From: Pseudevernia furfuracea
Taxonomy: Eukaryota > Ascomycota > Lecanoromycetes > Lecanorales > Parmeliaceae
Length of the DNA stretch: 64,000 nucleotides
Reading direction: 5' to 3'
Assembly: GCA_022315425.1 (NCBI GenBank)
Contig: JAIUPT010000020.1
Location: 620,001 to 684,000, forward strand
Shown in pieces: positions 21,877-32,194 of this stretch (the first letter of the stretch is position 1; each line of letters opens with the position of its first letter). A program made the position numbers and the translations under genes. Under the pieces are notes generated by a model, which did not search any database, had not been told where the DNA came from, and worked only from the letters and a program-made list of their open reading frames with translations.

Positions 21877-22111
21877 CTTGTTAACATATCTACATATGAG
21901 CAAAGAACCGGACAAGTCGATCCTAAGCACAGCCACATGTAGGGGGCGGGTCGTTCCGCTAGGCCTCCCGCCATCAACTTCCGGTCTTCGCTCCACTGGC
22001 TTTTTATCTGCTTCTTGAAAACATTAGCAAAAGCCAAAGCATGCAACAGCGAAAGCATCGGACGCGGGCGTGACCATAAAACTGATCCGTTGCCATTTCG
22101 GTCTCCCAAAT
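21877..22111. promoter_or_regulatory. Short bidirectional promoter region (AP-3 mu / DMAC1-like)
   Basis: Only 235 bp separate the two start codons of divergently transcribed genes, so the promoters and 5' leaders must share this stretch. No TATA box near a plausible position is obvious on either strand. Confidence 0.55.
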
Positions 22112-22463
22112 ATGTCGGATTCACCTTCAAAACCTCTGGATCCCAGGCTCTACGATCTCCAGCAGCCCGAGAAGCTATCGAAGATCCTCAAGGAGGACAG
22201 AGATGATTGCATGTCTTGTAGGCTGGTCGGTCAGTAGAGCTTCCCTGTTTTCAGCAGATATCTACTCAAGCCATTAAATAGGCGCAACGGCATTCATTGG
22301 GCTTGGGGCGTACACCTATTACTCTGGGAAACAAGGGCTAAAAGAGCGGGGACATATAATCGCTAGGCAAAGTGGAATGGGCGGATTGAAGTGGAGGCTT
22401 CGGGGCATTGCACTTCTGTCTTCCGCTTTTGTTGGCATGGGCTTGTATCGACTGGTCAACTGA
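22112..22463 (+). CDS. DMAC1/DUF4536-like small mitochondrial membrane protein
   Basis: Two short exons, 22112-22229 and 22282-22463, encode 99 aa. The family (DUF4536; human DMAC1/TMEM261) has a CxxC just before a first membrane segment, seen here as DDCMSCRLVG then ATAFIGLGAYTYYSG. A second hydrophobic segment near the end is GIALLSSAFVGMGLYRLVN. In mammals DMAC1 helps assemble the distal membrane arm of complex I; whether that holds in fungi is inference. The intron (22230-22281, 52 bp) splits the Gly codon after the CxxC. Both exons alone are under 65 codons, so the gene is easily missed. The divergent neighbour is AP-3 mu, 235 bp away. Confidence 0.8.
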
Positions 22464-22866
22464 AGAAGAGAGGAAATAGCAGGAAGAGAACCATGGGGAG
22501 AAAGCCTGGGGAATCGGCCACGGGTCAGCCAGAACCCAGCTTCGTGTTGGTGGAGAGTCTACCATAGGGTTTCGGGCTCCCAATTCTGGCGTAAGCTCTT
22601 CCGGGGTGGCCGGGTCAGGAAAATGTACGAATGAAAGGCTTCACTCAAAAATAGGAGTAGACATGGTTGTATTCAAAGTGTTGAAGCGAAATGCAATTGA
22701 AGCAATGTATTGATTTCTATTACTCTAGTAAATTAGCAGTTATCATCCCATGCCATCAACGGCAACTCCGTCGCTATCTCCAAAACGTGATATCTTTATG
22801 CAAGTTTATCCCGACGCTCCCGTATATGCAAAGGCCGTCATGGTCCTATCAAACTCATGATTCAAA

Positions 22867-23691
22867 TCAGGTGAAGCGGCCTCGCTTCCCGCCTCCATCA
22901 CGTCCATCTTTACTGTCTCCCAAACTGCCCAGATCGAAGTAATCCACGAACGTGCTCCTCCTCTTTGACCCCGCCCCTGAACCTAATGACCTTGCATTAG
23001 CAGTAGATCTAGTGCCATGCCGGTTTTGATGATTGCCACCTCGGTGTGGTGTTCGGCATCCTCTGGGCACCACCTCAAGTCTCAGTGTAGGACTCGGTGA
23101 TGGCTCTGGCTGAGGAATGGTGTTGCTGGTCGTGTCGGCGGCTTGCATCTCGACCTCGTGAGGATATGGATGAGCAGATCTGAAGGAGAAGGCCTCAGCG
23201 GTGTGAAAAAGGTTGTTCTGTGGCTGAGAAGTCGCTGGAGGAGCCATAGGAACAGATGCTGCTTGCACTGGTGATGTTGATCGTGAGGGTTGTCTTGCCT
23301 GCTCTACCTCTTGTACAGTCGGACGTTGGGCGACTGGTGAGCTACTCCTAGCTCTCTTTGCCGTCTCGCCTCGATCATCATCACTATCGCTGCCCGCATG
23401 TGCCGGGGGGCTGCCATCCAAGCGTTCTGTAGCCCATTGCCGGACCTTCCACCCTTCTCCATCATCTAAGCCGAGATTTTGCTGATCGAGAAAGGTCAAA
23501 AGGTCATCAAGTGCGTCTTGGTATCCAGCTTCCCGGGCTCGAGTCTGATCGGCAGCAGCTGTCTTGTAGAGATTTGTGACGGAGAGAGCGGCGCTCTTGA
23601 AGGATTGAATAAGCTGTTCAGGTGGTGGGTTCGACCTTTTTCTTCGAGGTGAACGGGGCAAGGAAGAGTTCAGGCTTCTCATGGAGTCCAT
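22867..23691 (-). CDS. HAPSTR1/TAPR1-like (DUF4588) protein
   Basis: Single exon, 274 aa from the ATG at 23691. Residues about 15-75 match the conserved core of the HAPSTR1/TAPR1 family (human C16orf72): an RRKRSN basic patch, QSFKSAALSVTNLYKTA, then a GYQDALDDLLTFL helix. In animals this family works with the ubiquitin ligase HUWE1 in stress signalling; the fungal role is not known to me. The rest is low-complexity, Ser/Pro/Gln-rich and probably disordered, with a conserved-looking C-terminal peptide rich in basic and aromatic residues (KRRSTFVDYFDLGSLGD). The frame extends 14 codons upstream without ATG, so the start is the first Met. It is divergent from the ISWI gene. Confidence 0.7.
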   Translation of the reverse strand: MDSMRSLNSSLPRSPRRKRSNPPPEQLIQSFKSAALSVTNLYKTAAADQTRAREAGYQDALDDLLTFLDQQNLGLDDGEGWKVRQWATERLDGSPPAHAGSDSDDDRGETAKRARSSSPVAQRPTVQEVEQARQPSRSTSPVQAASVPMAPPATSQPQNNLFHTAEAFSFRSAHPYPHEVEMQAADTTSNTIPQPEPSPSPTLRLEVVPRGCRTPHRGGNHQNRHGTRSTANARSLGSGAGSKRRSTFVDYFDLGSLGDSKDGRDGGGKRGRFT

Positions 23692-24263
23692 CGTAATCTG
23701 TGTGGTCTCTGCCCTTCTGTTATGTCGAGGCAAGAGACTTGGATGGACGAGCGGTAATGTTGGGAATAGTGGGGGTAGTCAAGAACAGTTATAGTTTTTA
23801 GCCAGTTGATTTATTGTGTTTAGACACTGTGGCCTGTGTGAAAGGCTGTCGATGTTATAGAACGGTGAGTGAATATGTGTCTGAGTAAGAAATCCTTGAC
23901 CTTCAAATTCACATGGAATACCATGAGTTGTAGGAATCTGGTGAGCCGCTCTCGGCTGACAACAAAGGCTTGGCGACAGATGAAGCACTAACGCCGGAGG
24001 TACGGCCAATCGGCCGCCGGATAGGAAGGTTTAGCGATATTTTAGAGTGAACGCGAGAGCTCATACTGGAACGCAATCTTCTCATTGCAGACTCCATACC
24101 ACTCTCTCTATCTTAAAACTCCCACATACTTCATCCACAAGCCATTCTACACGTCTACAAAAGCTTCAACAACCTCAGCAACTCTTATAAGCCTCTTCAA
24201 ACCGTCAATATCAACTTGCGCTTTGCCTTAGCTCGCGGGTGAATACCCCCAGGCTTTGGGAGG
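23692..24263. promoter_or_regulatory. Divergent promoter region (HAPSTR1-like / ISWI)
   Basis: 572 bp between two start codons pointing away from each other. Pyrimidine-rich stretches near 24100-24230 with CAAC repeats look like the leader of the rightward ISWI gene. No specific site is identified. Confidence 0.45.
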
Positions 24264-27200
24264 ATGGCACCCTCTAACAAAGTGTCCCACGCCAATTCCA
24301 GTGTGACCACGCCCTCCGACACGTCTATGACCGAGAATAACGGCCGTTCTAATGGCCGCAAGTCAGCAGCAAAAGACGAAGACAGCGTGATGGTATGTTG
24401 CTTCCCCCCTTCGCTAGGCTAACAGAAGACTTGGCACCACGCTCGTGGAGAAAGGCCTGCGGTGATTCTATAAACAACCACTAATCATAGCCACGTCAGG
24501 ACAACCAAGAGACACCAGACTACTCCGTAAGAATTATATTCCTGTCCTCGTTGCTATTACTGTTCCTAATTGCTTACGCCCCGAACAGGACTCAGACACC
24601 AACCTTAATACGACGGCAAGCAGCGTTGTGGGCGATGCGTTCCAACCCGATGGCCGCAAGCGGAGAATTGAAGCAACACAATTACGAAAGACTGTTTTTG
24701 GTAAAAAGCATAGTCGGCTAGATGACACTAAGGTATGATACATACTGTGGGACTTTTGGTTCCACAAAGATCACTAACGGCTCTGGTCCAACAGGAAGAT
24801 GACACTATCAGACGTTTTCGCTACCTCTTGGGATTGACGGACTTATTTCGCCATTTCATCGATGCCAGCCCGAATCCACAGATCAAAGAGATCATGGCTA
24901 CAATCGATCATCAGAACGAAGAAGAGGAACGGAAAGCCAAAAAGGGTCATGGAAGAGCAGGCGGAGCAGCCGGTGAGCGACGGCGGAGAACAGAGCAGGA
25001 AGAAGATGCCGAGCTGTTGAAGGACGAGAAGAGGGGTGGACAAGCAGAGACAATGTTCTACGAGTCACCCGGTTTCATCCAAGGCGGGACTATGCGCGAC
25101 TACCAAGTCTCTGGCCTCAACTGGCTCATCTCACTACACGAGAACGGCATTTCGGGAATTCTTGCGGATGAGATGGGGCTGGGAAAGACGTTGCAGACTA
25201 TTGCCTTCCTAGGGTATCTTCGGCACGTTTGTGGTATCAAAGGTCCTCATCTCATCACTGTGCCGAAGTCAACACTCGATAATTGGAATCGCGAATTCAA
25301 TATGTGGACACCTGAAGTCAATGTTTTGATATTGCAAGGAGCAAAAGACGAACGACATCAGTTGATCAACGACCGCCTGGTCGACGAGAAATTTGATGTC
25401 TGCATTACAAGCTACGAAATGATTCTACGGGAGAAGGCCCATTTGAAGAAATTTGCCTGGGAGTATATTATCATTGATGAGGCACACCGCATCAAGAACG
25501 AAGAATCTTCTCTGGCTCAGATCATCCGCCTTTTCAACTCACGGAACCGCTTACTCATCACCGGCACGCCTCTACAAAACAACTTACACGAGCTTTGGGC
25601 ACTGTTGAATTTCTTGCTACCGGATGTGTTCGGTGACTCCGAAGCATTCGATCAATGGTTCTCGGGGCAGAACGCAGATCAAGACACGGTTGTCCAGCAG
25701 TTGCACCGAGTCCTTCGACCTTTCCTGCTACGAAGAGTTAAGAGCGACGTTGAGAAGAGTCTCCTGCCAAAGAAAGAAGTCAATCTTTATATTGGCATGT
25801 CCGAGATGCAAATTAAATGGTACAAGAAAATCCTCGAAAAAGACATAGACGCCGTGAACGGCGCTGCAGGCAAGCGCGAGTCGAAGACGCGATTGCTCAA
25901 TATTGTCATGCAGTTACGAAAGTGCTGCAATCACCCTTACCTCTTTGAAGGCGCCGAGCCTGGACCACCATACACCACTGACGAGCATCTTGTTTATAAC
26001 GCTGGTAAGATGGTCATGCTTGACAAGATTCTTGTGAGGATGAAGAAACAAGGTAGCAGAGTCCTTATTTTTTCCCAAATGAGTAGAGTCCTGGATATTC
26101 TGGAGGACTATTGTGTCTTCCGCGAGCACAAATACTGCAGAATCGACGGATCAACTGCTCACGAGGATCGCATTGCTGGCATTGACGAGTACAACAAGCC
26201 GGGGTCAGAGAAATTTGTCTTTTTGTTGACCACCCGCGCCGGTGGTCTTGGCATCAATCTTACCAGTGCCGACATTGTTATCCTCTTCGACAGTGACTGG
26301 AACCCCCAAGCGGATTTGCAGGCGATGGATCGAGCGCATCGGATAGGCCAGAAGAAGCAGGTTGTTGTATTCCGTTTTGTCACAGAACACGCTATAGAGG
26401 AGAAGGTGCTCGAGCGAGCGGCACAGAAGCTACGTCTTGACCAGCTGGTTATCCAACAAGGCCGTGCCCAACAAGCGGCAAAAGCGGCTGCGTCCAAAGA
26501 TGAGTTGGTCAACATGATCCAGCATGGCGCAGCCGAAGTGTTCGAAAGCAAAGGTGCAACTGGCGTACTCGGCAACAAATCTGATTTGACTGACGACGAT
26601 ATCGACGAAATTCTGCAGCATGGTGAAGAGCGCACGAAAGCGCTCAATGCGAGATACGAGAAGCTCGGCATCGATGACTTGCAAAATTTTGCATCAGAAA
26701 ACGCCTATGAGTGGAACGGCGAAAACTTTAACAAGAATTCTAGAAAGGACGTGGGAATTGCATGGATCAATCCATCGAAACGTGAACGAAAAGAACAATC
26801 ATACTCGATGGACAAGTATTACCGGAATGCATTGTCAACGGGTGGAAGGACGGCCGATACAAAACCAAAAGCGCCCCGTGCACCGAAACAGGTCCAAGTC
26901 CACGACTACCAGTTCTTTCCTTCTCAACTTGTCGATCTCCAAGAACGTGAGACCGCTTGGTTCCGCAAAGAAATCGGTTACAAGGTTCCTTTGCCTGAAC
27001 GAGAGGATTTGACCGAGAGCGAAGCAGAAGCTGAGCGCGACTTGGAGCAGCAAGAAATTGACAACGCTACACCTTTGACCGAAGAGGAACAAGAACAGAA
27101 GGAGCGAATGTCATTTCAAGGATTTGCGGACTGGAATCGACGGGATTTCCAGCAATTCATCAATGGCTCTGCTAAGTATGGTCGAAACAACTACGAAGGT

Positions 27201-27935
27201 ATTGCCGAGGAAGTCGATGGCAAGACTGCAAAAGAGATCAAAGAATATGCGAAAGTCTTTTGGCAAAAGTACACCGAGATCCAGGACTATACTAAGTACA
27301 TCACTAACATCGAAACGGGCGAGGAAAAGACTCGGAAGCTGAACCACCAGCGGAAGATGCTCAAGCGAAAGATGGATATGTACCGCGTTCCATTGCAACA
27401 GTTGAAGCTCAACTATTCCGTGTCGACTACCAATAAGAAAGTGTACACAGAGGAAGAAGATCGCTTCTTGCTCGTCATGTTAGACCGGTATGGCGTTGAT
27501 GGAGAGGGCATCTATGACAAGATCCGAGACGAAATCCGCGAGAGTCCCTTGTTCCGATTCGACTGGTTTTTCCTGAGCCGTACACCTATCGAGATTGGGC
27601 GTAGGTGTACTACTCTTCTGACAACAGTGTCGAGGGAATTTGAAGGAGCGGATGGTAAGATGGCCAATGGTCATAAGGGCAGAGCGAGGGATGAGAATGA
27701 CGAGGAAGAAGAAGAAATGGCTCCAGCCAAGAAGCGGGCTAAGAATGGAGTCAAGGTATGTGAAATAGTCGTGGAAATCTTAGTAGCCTACGCTAACATT
27801 TTGCTACAACAGAACAAGCAGCTAGAAGTGGTGAAAAACGGCAGCAGAGCGAGCTCCGGGCAAACATCGAGAGCTGTTAGCGTATCTTCCAACGGTACTA
27901 GCTCGAAGGCCAAGGGGAAGGGAAGGAGGAAATGA
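24264..27935 (+). CDS. ISWI-family chromatin-remodelling ATPase (Isw1/Isw2 type)
   Basis: Nuclear SNF2-family ATPase that slides and spaces nucleosomes. Five exons: 24264-24392, 24500-24526, 24589-24732, 24795-27755 and 27813-27935, about 1127 aa. Order: acidic N-tail with AutoN-like basic motif near RKRR/KTVFGKKH (residues 70-95); SNF2 ATPase from about 200 (MRDYQVSGLNWL, DEMGLGKT Walker A, DEAH box near 328, GTPLQNN, RAGGLGINL, QAMDRAHRIGQ); then HAND (about 700-800), SANT (about 876-936, FADWNRRDFQQF) and SLIDE (about 946-1036, YGVDGEGIYDKI, DWFFLSRTPIEIGRR). The last intron is exactly 57 nt, free of stops and in phase, so its retention would only add 19 residues. The second exon could begin at 24491 (CATAG) or 24500 (GTCAG); I prefer the latter because the CTAAT branch sequence is too close to the first. 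Length and order are normal. Confidence 0.95.
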
Positions 27936-28580
27936 TTCTTCGCCCTTCTGAACCTCCTTGTTTAGGCGCACGAATCTTATTATGAGTGCAAGGCGTTGAT
28001 CGGAGGATGGGTCGAAAAAGACTAGATCATGCAAGGTCTTGTTGGCATTGGCATTATGACTGGTTTGCGGATGTACATTATTAGCATTAGATGTACCAGG
28101 CTTGAGCTGTAGAGATGACTTGCTCAACTGACAAAACATCTGTACTACTCTAGTACCGGCCGCCCTAGGTTGCAGCTCCTCTTCGCAGAGAATCATTGGC
28201 ATTATCCAGCCCAAAATCATTTGCACAAAAGACAGTCACACAGTAGTGAGTGACGGTCTCGCTTTGGAAGTACCTAGGTGAGTTTATAGCCTCAGTAATT
28301 CAGCCCCAGTAATTCAGACTCTAGGTATGTTCGAGGGGGGGCCGGAAGATTATATTGCCGAGCCGATTCCGTCATTGGTGCCCCTCTATAGAGATAATAG
28401 CGGTGTCAAGGCTCGGGAAACTGCCCGGAAGCCGGCCCGGAGTCGCAGGCTTTGGGTAGGCTTCCCGGCCTGGTTGGCCCGGAAGGGTACCTTTCAGCTC
28501 AAATAATGATTCCCCCGCACGAGAGCACCCTCAGTACGAGATTCACATTAATCATCGAGACCCCACCCCACTAGACTCTC
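27936..28580. other. Intergenic between ISWI and HAD gene
   Basis: No gene. It contains a direct repeat of CAGTAATTCAG (about 28290-28320) and a GC-rich stretch with repeated GCCCGGA/CCCGG at 28420-28490. The last part is the 5' region of the HAD gene. Confidence 0.45.
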
Positions 28581-28661
28581 ATGACCACTATAGCCTCTAG
28601 TAGACCTTTTCACTTCTGTAAGAAATCAACTATCAGCTCACTCCATCTTTTCCCTCGAGCT

Positions 28662-29798
28662 ATGAGCCAGACGCCGAGGCCGCCAAAGCGATTTGCTCCC
28701 CTCGACTCACGAAAGGGCAATGTCTCCGGAGCACCACCACTGAAAGGAATCGTGTTCGATGTTGATGGGACACTTTGGTATGTACGTCTTATAGGCTGCG
28801 AACATTGATGAATGTGAGGTGGCGAGTCTCGGGGTTCCCGCTTCATCTTTGCTCTGAAGAGAATACAATGTCATCTTGCTCAGAGACGTGATCTTGTTGT
28901 CATCAGTGCCTAATCGTGCGTTTCTGTCTCTACATGGCGAGACCGCTTGATCAAAGTAATCGATCGCCATCTCCCAGAAATCTATCGAGCTGTGACCACT
29001 CTATTCTTGATCCTAAAATTCAAGATTTGTCCTGACCTGCAAATATTCTCCCAGCAAACCGCAGTCCTATATGTTCAAACAAATGCGGTATTCCGCCTTG
29101 TTCCCTTCCACGACATGCTGAAGCCAACCCTTCCATTTCCAGAGCCGCCCTCTCCATCGACAAATCAACAGACATCCTCGACCACATATATTCTCTCCCT
29201 CACCCCGCTCAAGAGCAAGCCCAAGCTGCCATCCGCGCCATCGAAACATCGGCAATGATAGAACAAGAACCCCAGCCCGGCTTGAACGAGCTAATTGCAT
29301 ACCTCGAGAGCAGAAGTGTGCGGATGGGTTTGTGTACAAGAAATTTCGAGTAGGGCGACACAGCCTCTCCACAAGTTACCTAAGTTGCTTGCTAAGGTGT
29401 GTCCAGTGGCCCAGTGACGCACTTGCTACAGACCTTTCTTCCGGGGAAGACATTCGCACCCATTGTAACTCGGGAGTTCAGACCGCCGAAGCCGAATCCG
29501 GCGGGTATATTACATATTGCCAAAGCATGGGAACTGGATGATGGGGGAGAGGGCTTAATTATGGTATGTCTCACGCTCTTTCGATGAGGCGGGTAAGGCC
29601 TAATGAGAGCGGCAGGTGGGTGATTCAATCGATGATATGACGGCTGGCCATAAAGCTGGGACAGCCACTGTGTTGTTGGCGAATGAGAGTAATGGAGACT
29701 TGAAGGAGCACGAGCATACCGGGAGGTGGATTGAGAGGTTGGACGAGTTAATTGGGATTCTGGAGGCGGGATTCGAAGAGGAAAGGGTGGAAGAGTGA
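28662..29798 (+). CDS. HAD-superfamily hydrolase (phosphoglycolate-phosphatase-like)
   Basis: Probable small-molecule phosphatase. Five exons, 28662-28777, 29055-29087, 29143-29349, 29407-29563 and 29616-29798, give 231 aa with phase kept at every junction. All four HAD motifs are seen: I, FDVDGTL (both Asp); II, LCTRN with the Thr; III, the Lys of PKPNPAG; IV, GDSIDDM. The substrate is unknown. An in-frame ATG 81 nt upstream (28581) would add 27 residues rich in Ser, Arg, Lys and Phe with no acidic residue, which looks like a mitochondrial presequence, so the gene may make a mitochondrial form. The first intron (277 bp) is long for this genome, and the third needs the acceptor GTCCAG a few bases after an AAG. 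Confidence 0.85.
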
Positions 29799-30458
29799 AA
29801 GAGAGCGACATATTGGGGCGACGAATCTATCTGGGAACTCCCTCACTCAGCTGGGGTGTCTTCGTGGCGCAAGGATTCAATGCAATATAACTACCATATG
29901 GATCGCGCGCTATCAGAGCTTTCATGCTTGGAACTCCTTACTGGTCTAGCGACCGTTGAACGCAGAGGCTCCAAGACTACCTCACGCTCTCGCAAAACAC
30001 GAGTTTTTGACACAAAGTTTATTGATGGATGGTCAGCATTTTTAAAATTTGCATGTAAATCCATCTCCTATTCTTTCCCCGTGCTCCATTTGCGAAACTT
30101 TCAGACCTTTTAATCCCTTTTTTCGTGTCCTGCTAAGAATCAAGCCAAAAGCAGAAAATTTTAAAGATAATGCATTATTAAAATTTCTCGAGTGGGTCAG
30201 GCCTCTGGTCTATATATTCCGGCCATTTCTCTTCTTTTCCTCTTGTTCTCCTGGTACACATCCACTGCACACTTCTCTTCCTCTTGCCCTGTCCACATCC
30301 CTCGTCCACGAAAAACGTTGAAATCATTCGAAAAGGAATCAATCAACAGTCTACACTCCCCCTGGTATCTTTGAAGGACATTGTGACAACAATTTGCCAA
30401 CCCATAAACTCTTTGCGGCTGCCTCTTTCTCCGATTTTCTCACCTTGAAATCTTCATC
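29799..30458. other. Intergenic; 5' region of the following gene
   Basis: No gene. The stretch 30000-30200 is AT-rich, followed by a pyrimidine-rich leader (TCTTTTCCTCTTGTTCTCC) typical of fungal promoters just before the next start at 30459. Confidence 0.45.
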
Positions 30459-31660
30459 ATGGCAACGATCTTCAACGTCATCAGTGTGATGTCCGCAGCT
30501 ATAGGGCTCGTGGGCTTTATGGAGAGCAACCTACCGGATGGGAAACGCAACCCCATGGACTCGTCCGTCCGCATCGCCGTCGCTCTGAATGGCGACAAAG
30601 GAGTACGAGGAGCACTACGACACGCGGCAGGCGAAGCACCTCTGGTCCAGGCGTTCAACGAGAACCAACACCTTTGCGGGGCTACGAACAATTTTCTCCA
30701 CCCCTACATCCATTCGGGTTCGTTCATGGATCTGACTGTATCGCAATCTAAACTGGGACCAGGAGAGCAGGCCACCTCTTTGCAGATCATCCCGACCACG
30801 AACGAGCTTTGCATCGCTTACATATCCCAGACGTGGGCGGACGGTACGCATCGTGGGTGGGTGGGGGACATGGGTAAAGGTTGCGACCGAGACTGGTACT
30901 ACTCCAACATCATCCTCGGGGACGATCACAAGCCAAGTGAGTCACACACCCATAGAGCCCCAAAAGAAAAAGAAAAAGAAAAAATAATAATAATAATAAC
31001 CACTCCCGTGGGCTAACATGTCCCCTTCGTCAACCAGCATGCACCTGGATCGACAACGACCACAGCCACGGCATCACGACCGCCGCCCTGCAGATCCACA
31101 TGCAGGACTTCACCAACCTGACCAGCGACTACAACAAGGACCCGCGCTTCTACTGCCAGCACCCGACCATGCTCTTCGCCGCCCACGCCAAAGGCTACCG
31201 CTGGAACGGCGCCCGCATGACGACGCCCAAGGCGATCGAATTCTGGGACGCCACCGACGCCTCCGCCGGCACCGACCACCTCGAAAACGACGGCGTCGGC
31301 AGCAAAAAGGGCGGCGAGAGACCGCCCACCACCACGCGACGACGACGCGAGTCGCGCGGCCGCCTCGCGCGCCGCTCCGGCCGGTCCGCCTTCTCGCACC
31401 TGGTCGCGAGCCCGCACGGCCGGCACAGCGCGCGGGAGCTGTGCGGGAGCGAGCGCTCGCACGGGCCCGACTTCTTCTCCGCCGACGAGGGCGTCTTTTG
31501 CGACATGGAGACCAAGCTGCACTGGCCGCTCTGCGGGGGCACCGCCGCCGCCGCCGCCGCCGCCACGGAGGACGGGTGCTACCACTGGGACACGCACAGT
31601 CTGGTCCTGGGAGGAGACCGTCACGCGAGGAATTACAGCCGGGTTGACGCGTGGGAATGA
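30459..31660 (+). CDS. Conserved-looking secreted or N-anchored fungal protein, function unknown
   Basis: Two exons, 30459-30936 and 31038-31660, give 366 aa. The N-terminus (ATIFNVISVMSAAIGLVGFM) is hydrophobic and acts as signal peptide or anchor. The first exon encodes a compact-looking domain with Cys in HLCGAT, ELCIAYISQTW and KGCDRDWYYSN; after the junction comes TCTWIDNDHSHGITTAALQIHM, likely the rest of that domain. The second part holds a strongly basic stretch (RRRRESRGRLARRSGRSAF) and a run of eight Ala from GCC/GCG codons before the Cys- and Trp-bearing C-terminus. The second exon is much more GC-rich than its surroundings. The intron ends with an AAAAAG/ATA microsatellite region. 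I recognise no enzyme family. Confidence 0.7.
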
Positions 31661-32194
31661 GTCGAGTGGCTTGGATCGGGAGGGGGGGTTCGATTGCGAG
31701 GATTCTGGACCTTGTTTCTTTTTTTTTCTTTTTTTTTTCCGTGCCCCCAGGCTCTTTTCTTTTCTTCTTGTGCTAGGTTTGCGTGCGGGCTTTTTCTTGG
31801 GGCATTGTTTACTTTCTTTATGTATTGCTTGCTTCGATTGAGTAGGTAGACAATTGTGATCAAACTTGGAAGATGGAGAATTTTTTGCTACCTGTAATTG
31901 AGGATTGCCTGGCTGGCTATCGCAGCTTCGGGTAGGTTTCAGGGAATAATGAAAAGAAAAAGAAAAGTCTGGGGGGGCTTAAATACAGAGCCCGACGTAC
32001 GCAAAGACGGTGTGTCACCACAGGAGTTTGCTCTGCCGTGAGCCTCGACCCTTAAATTTAGAAGAAGAGTAATTACAAAGAAGGGTTGAATTCGTTGGAA
32101 TCCGGGTCATTAATCTCTCAGCCCAAGGTGTAGAATTGTGCAATAGACAGTCCGCTCGTGGAATTCCGTCTGCAGCTGTCACACCCGTACCATT
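31661..32194. other. Intergenic between convergent genes, with T-rich tract
   Basis: The stretch lies between the stop of the rightward gene at 31660 and the stop of the leftward gene at 32195. A T-rich tract at about 31708-31740 (runs of 9 and 10 T broken by C) probably lies in the 3' UTR of the upstream gene. A GAAAAAGAAAAG tract lies near 31955. Confidence 0.5.

Noticed and set aside
31018..31647. Long alternative frame (209 codons) over the second exon of the GC-rich secreted gene
   Set aside because: High GC removes stops in all frames; the chosen frame alone keeps Cys/Trp-bearing sequence and joins the first exon in phase.
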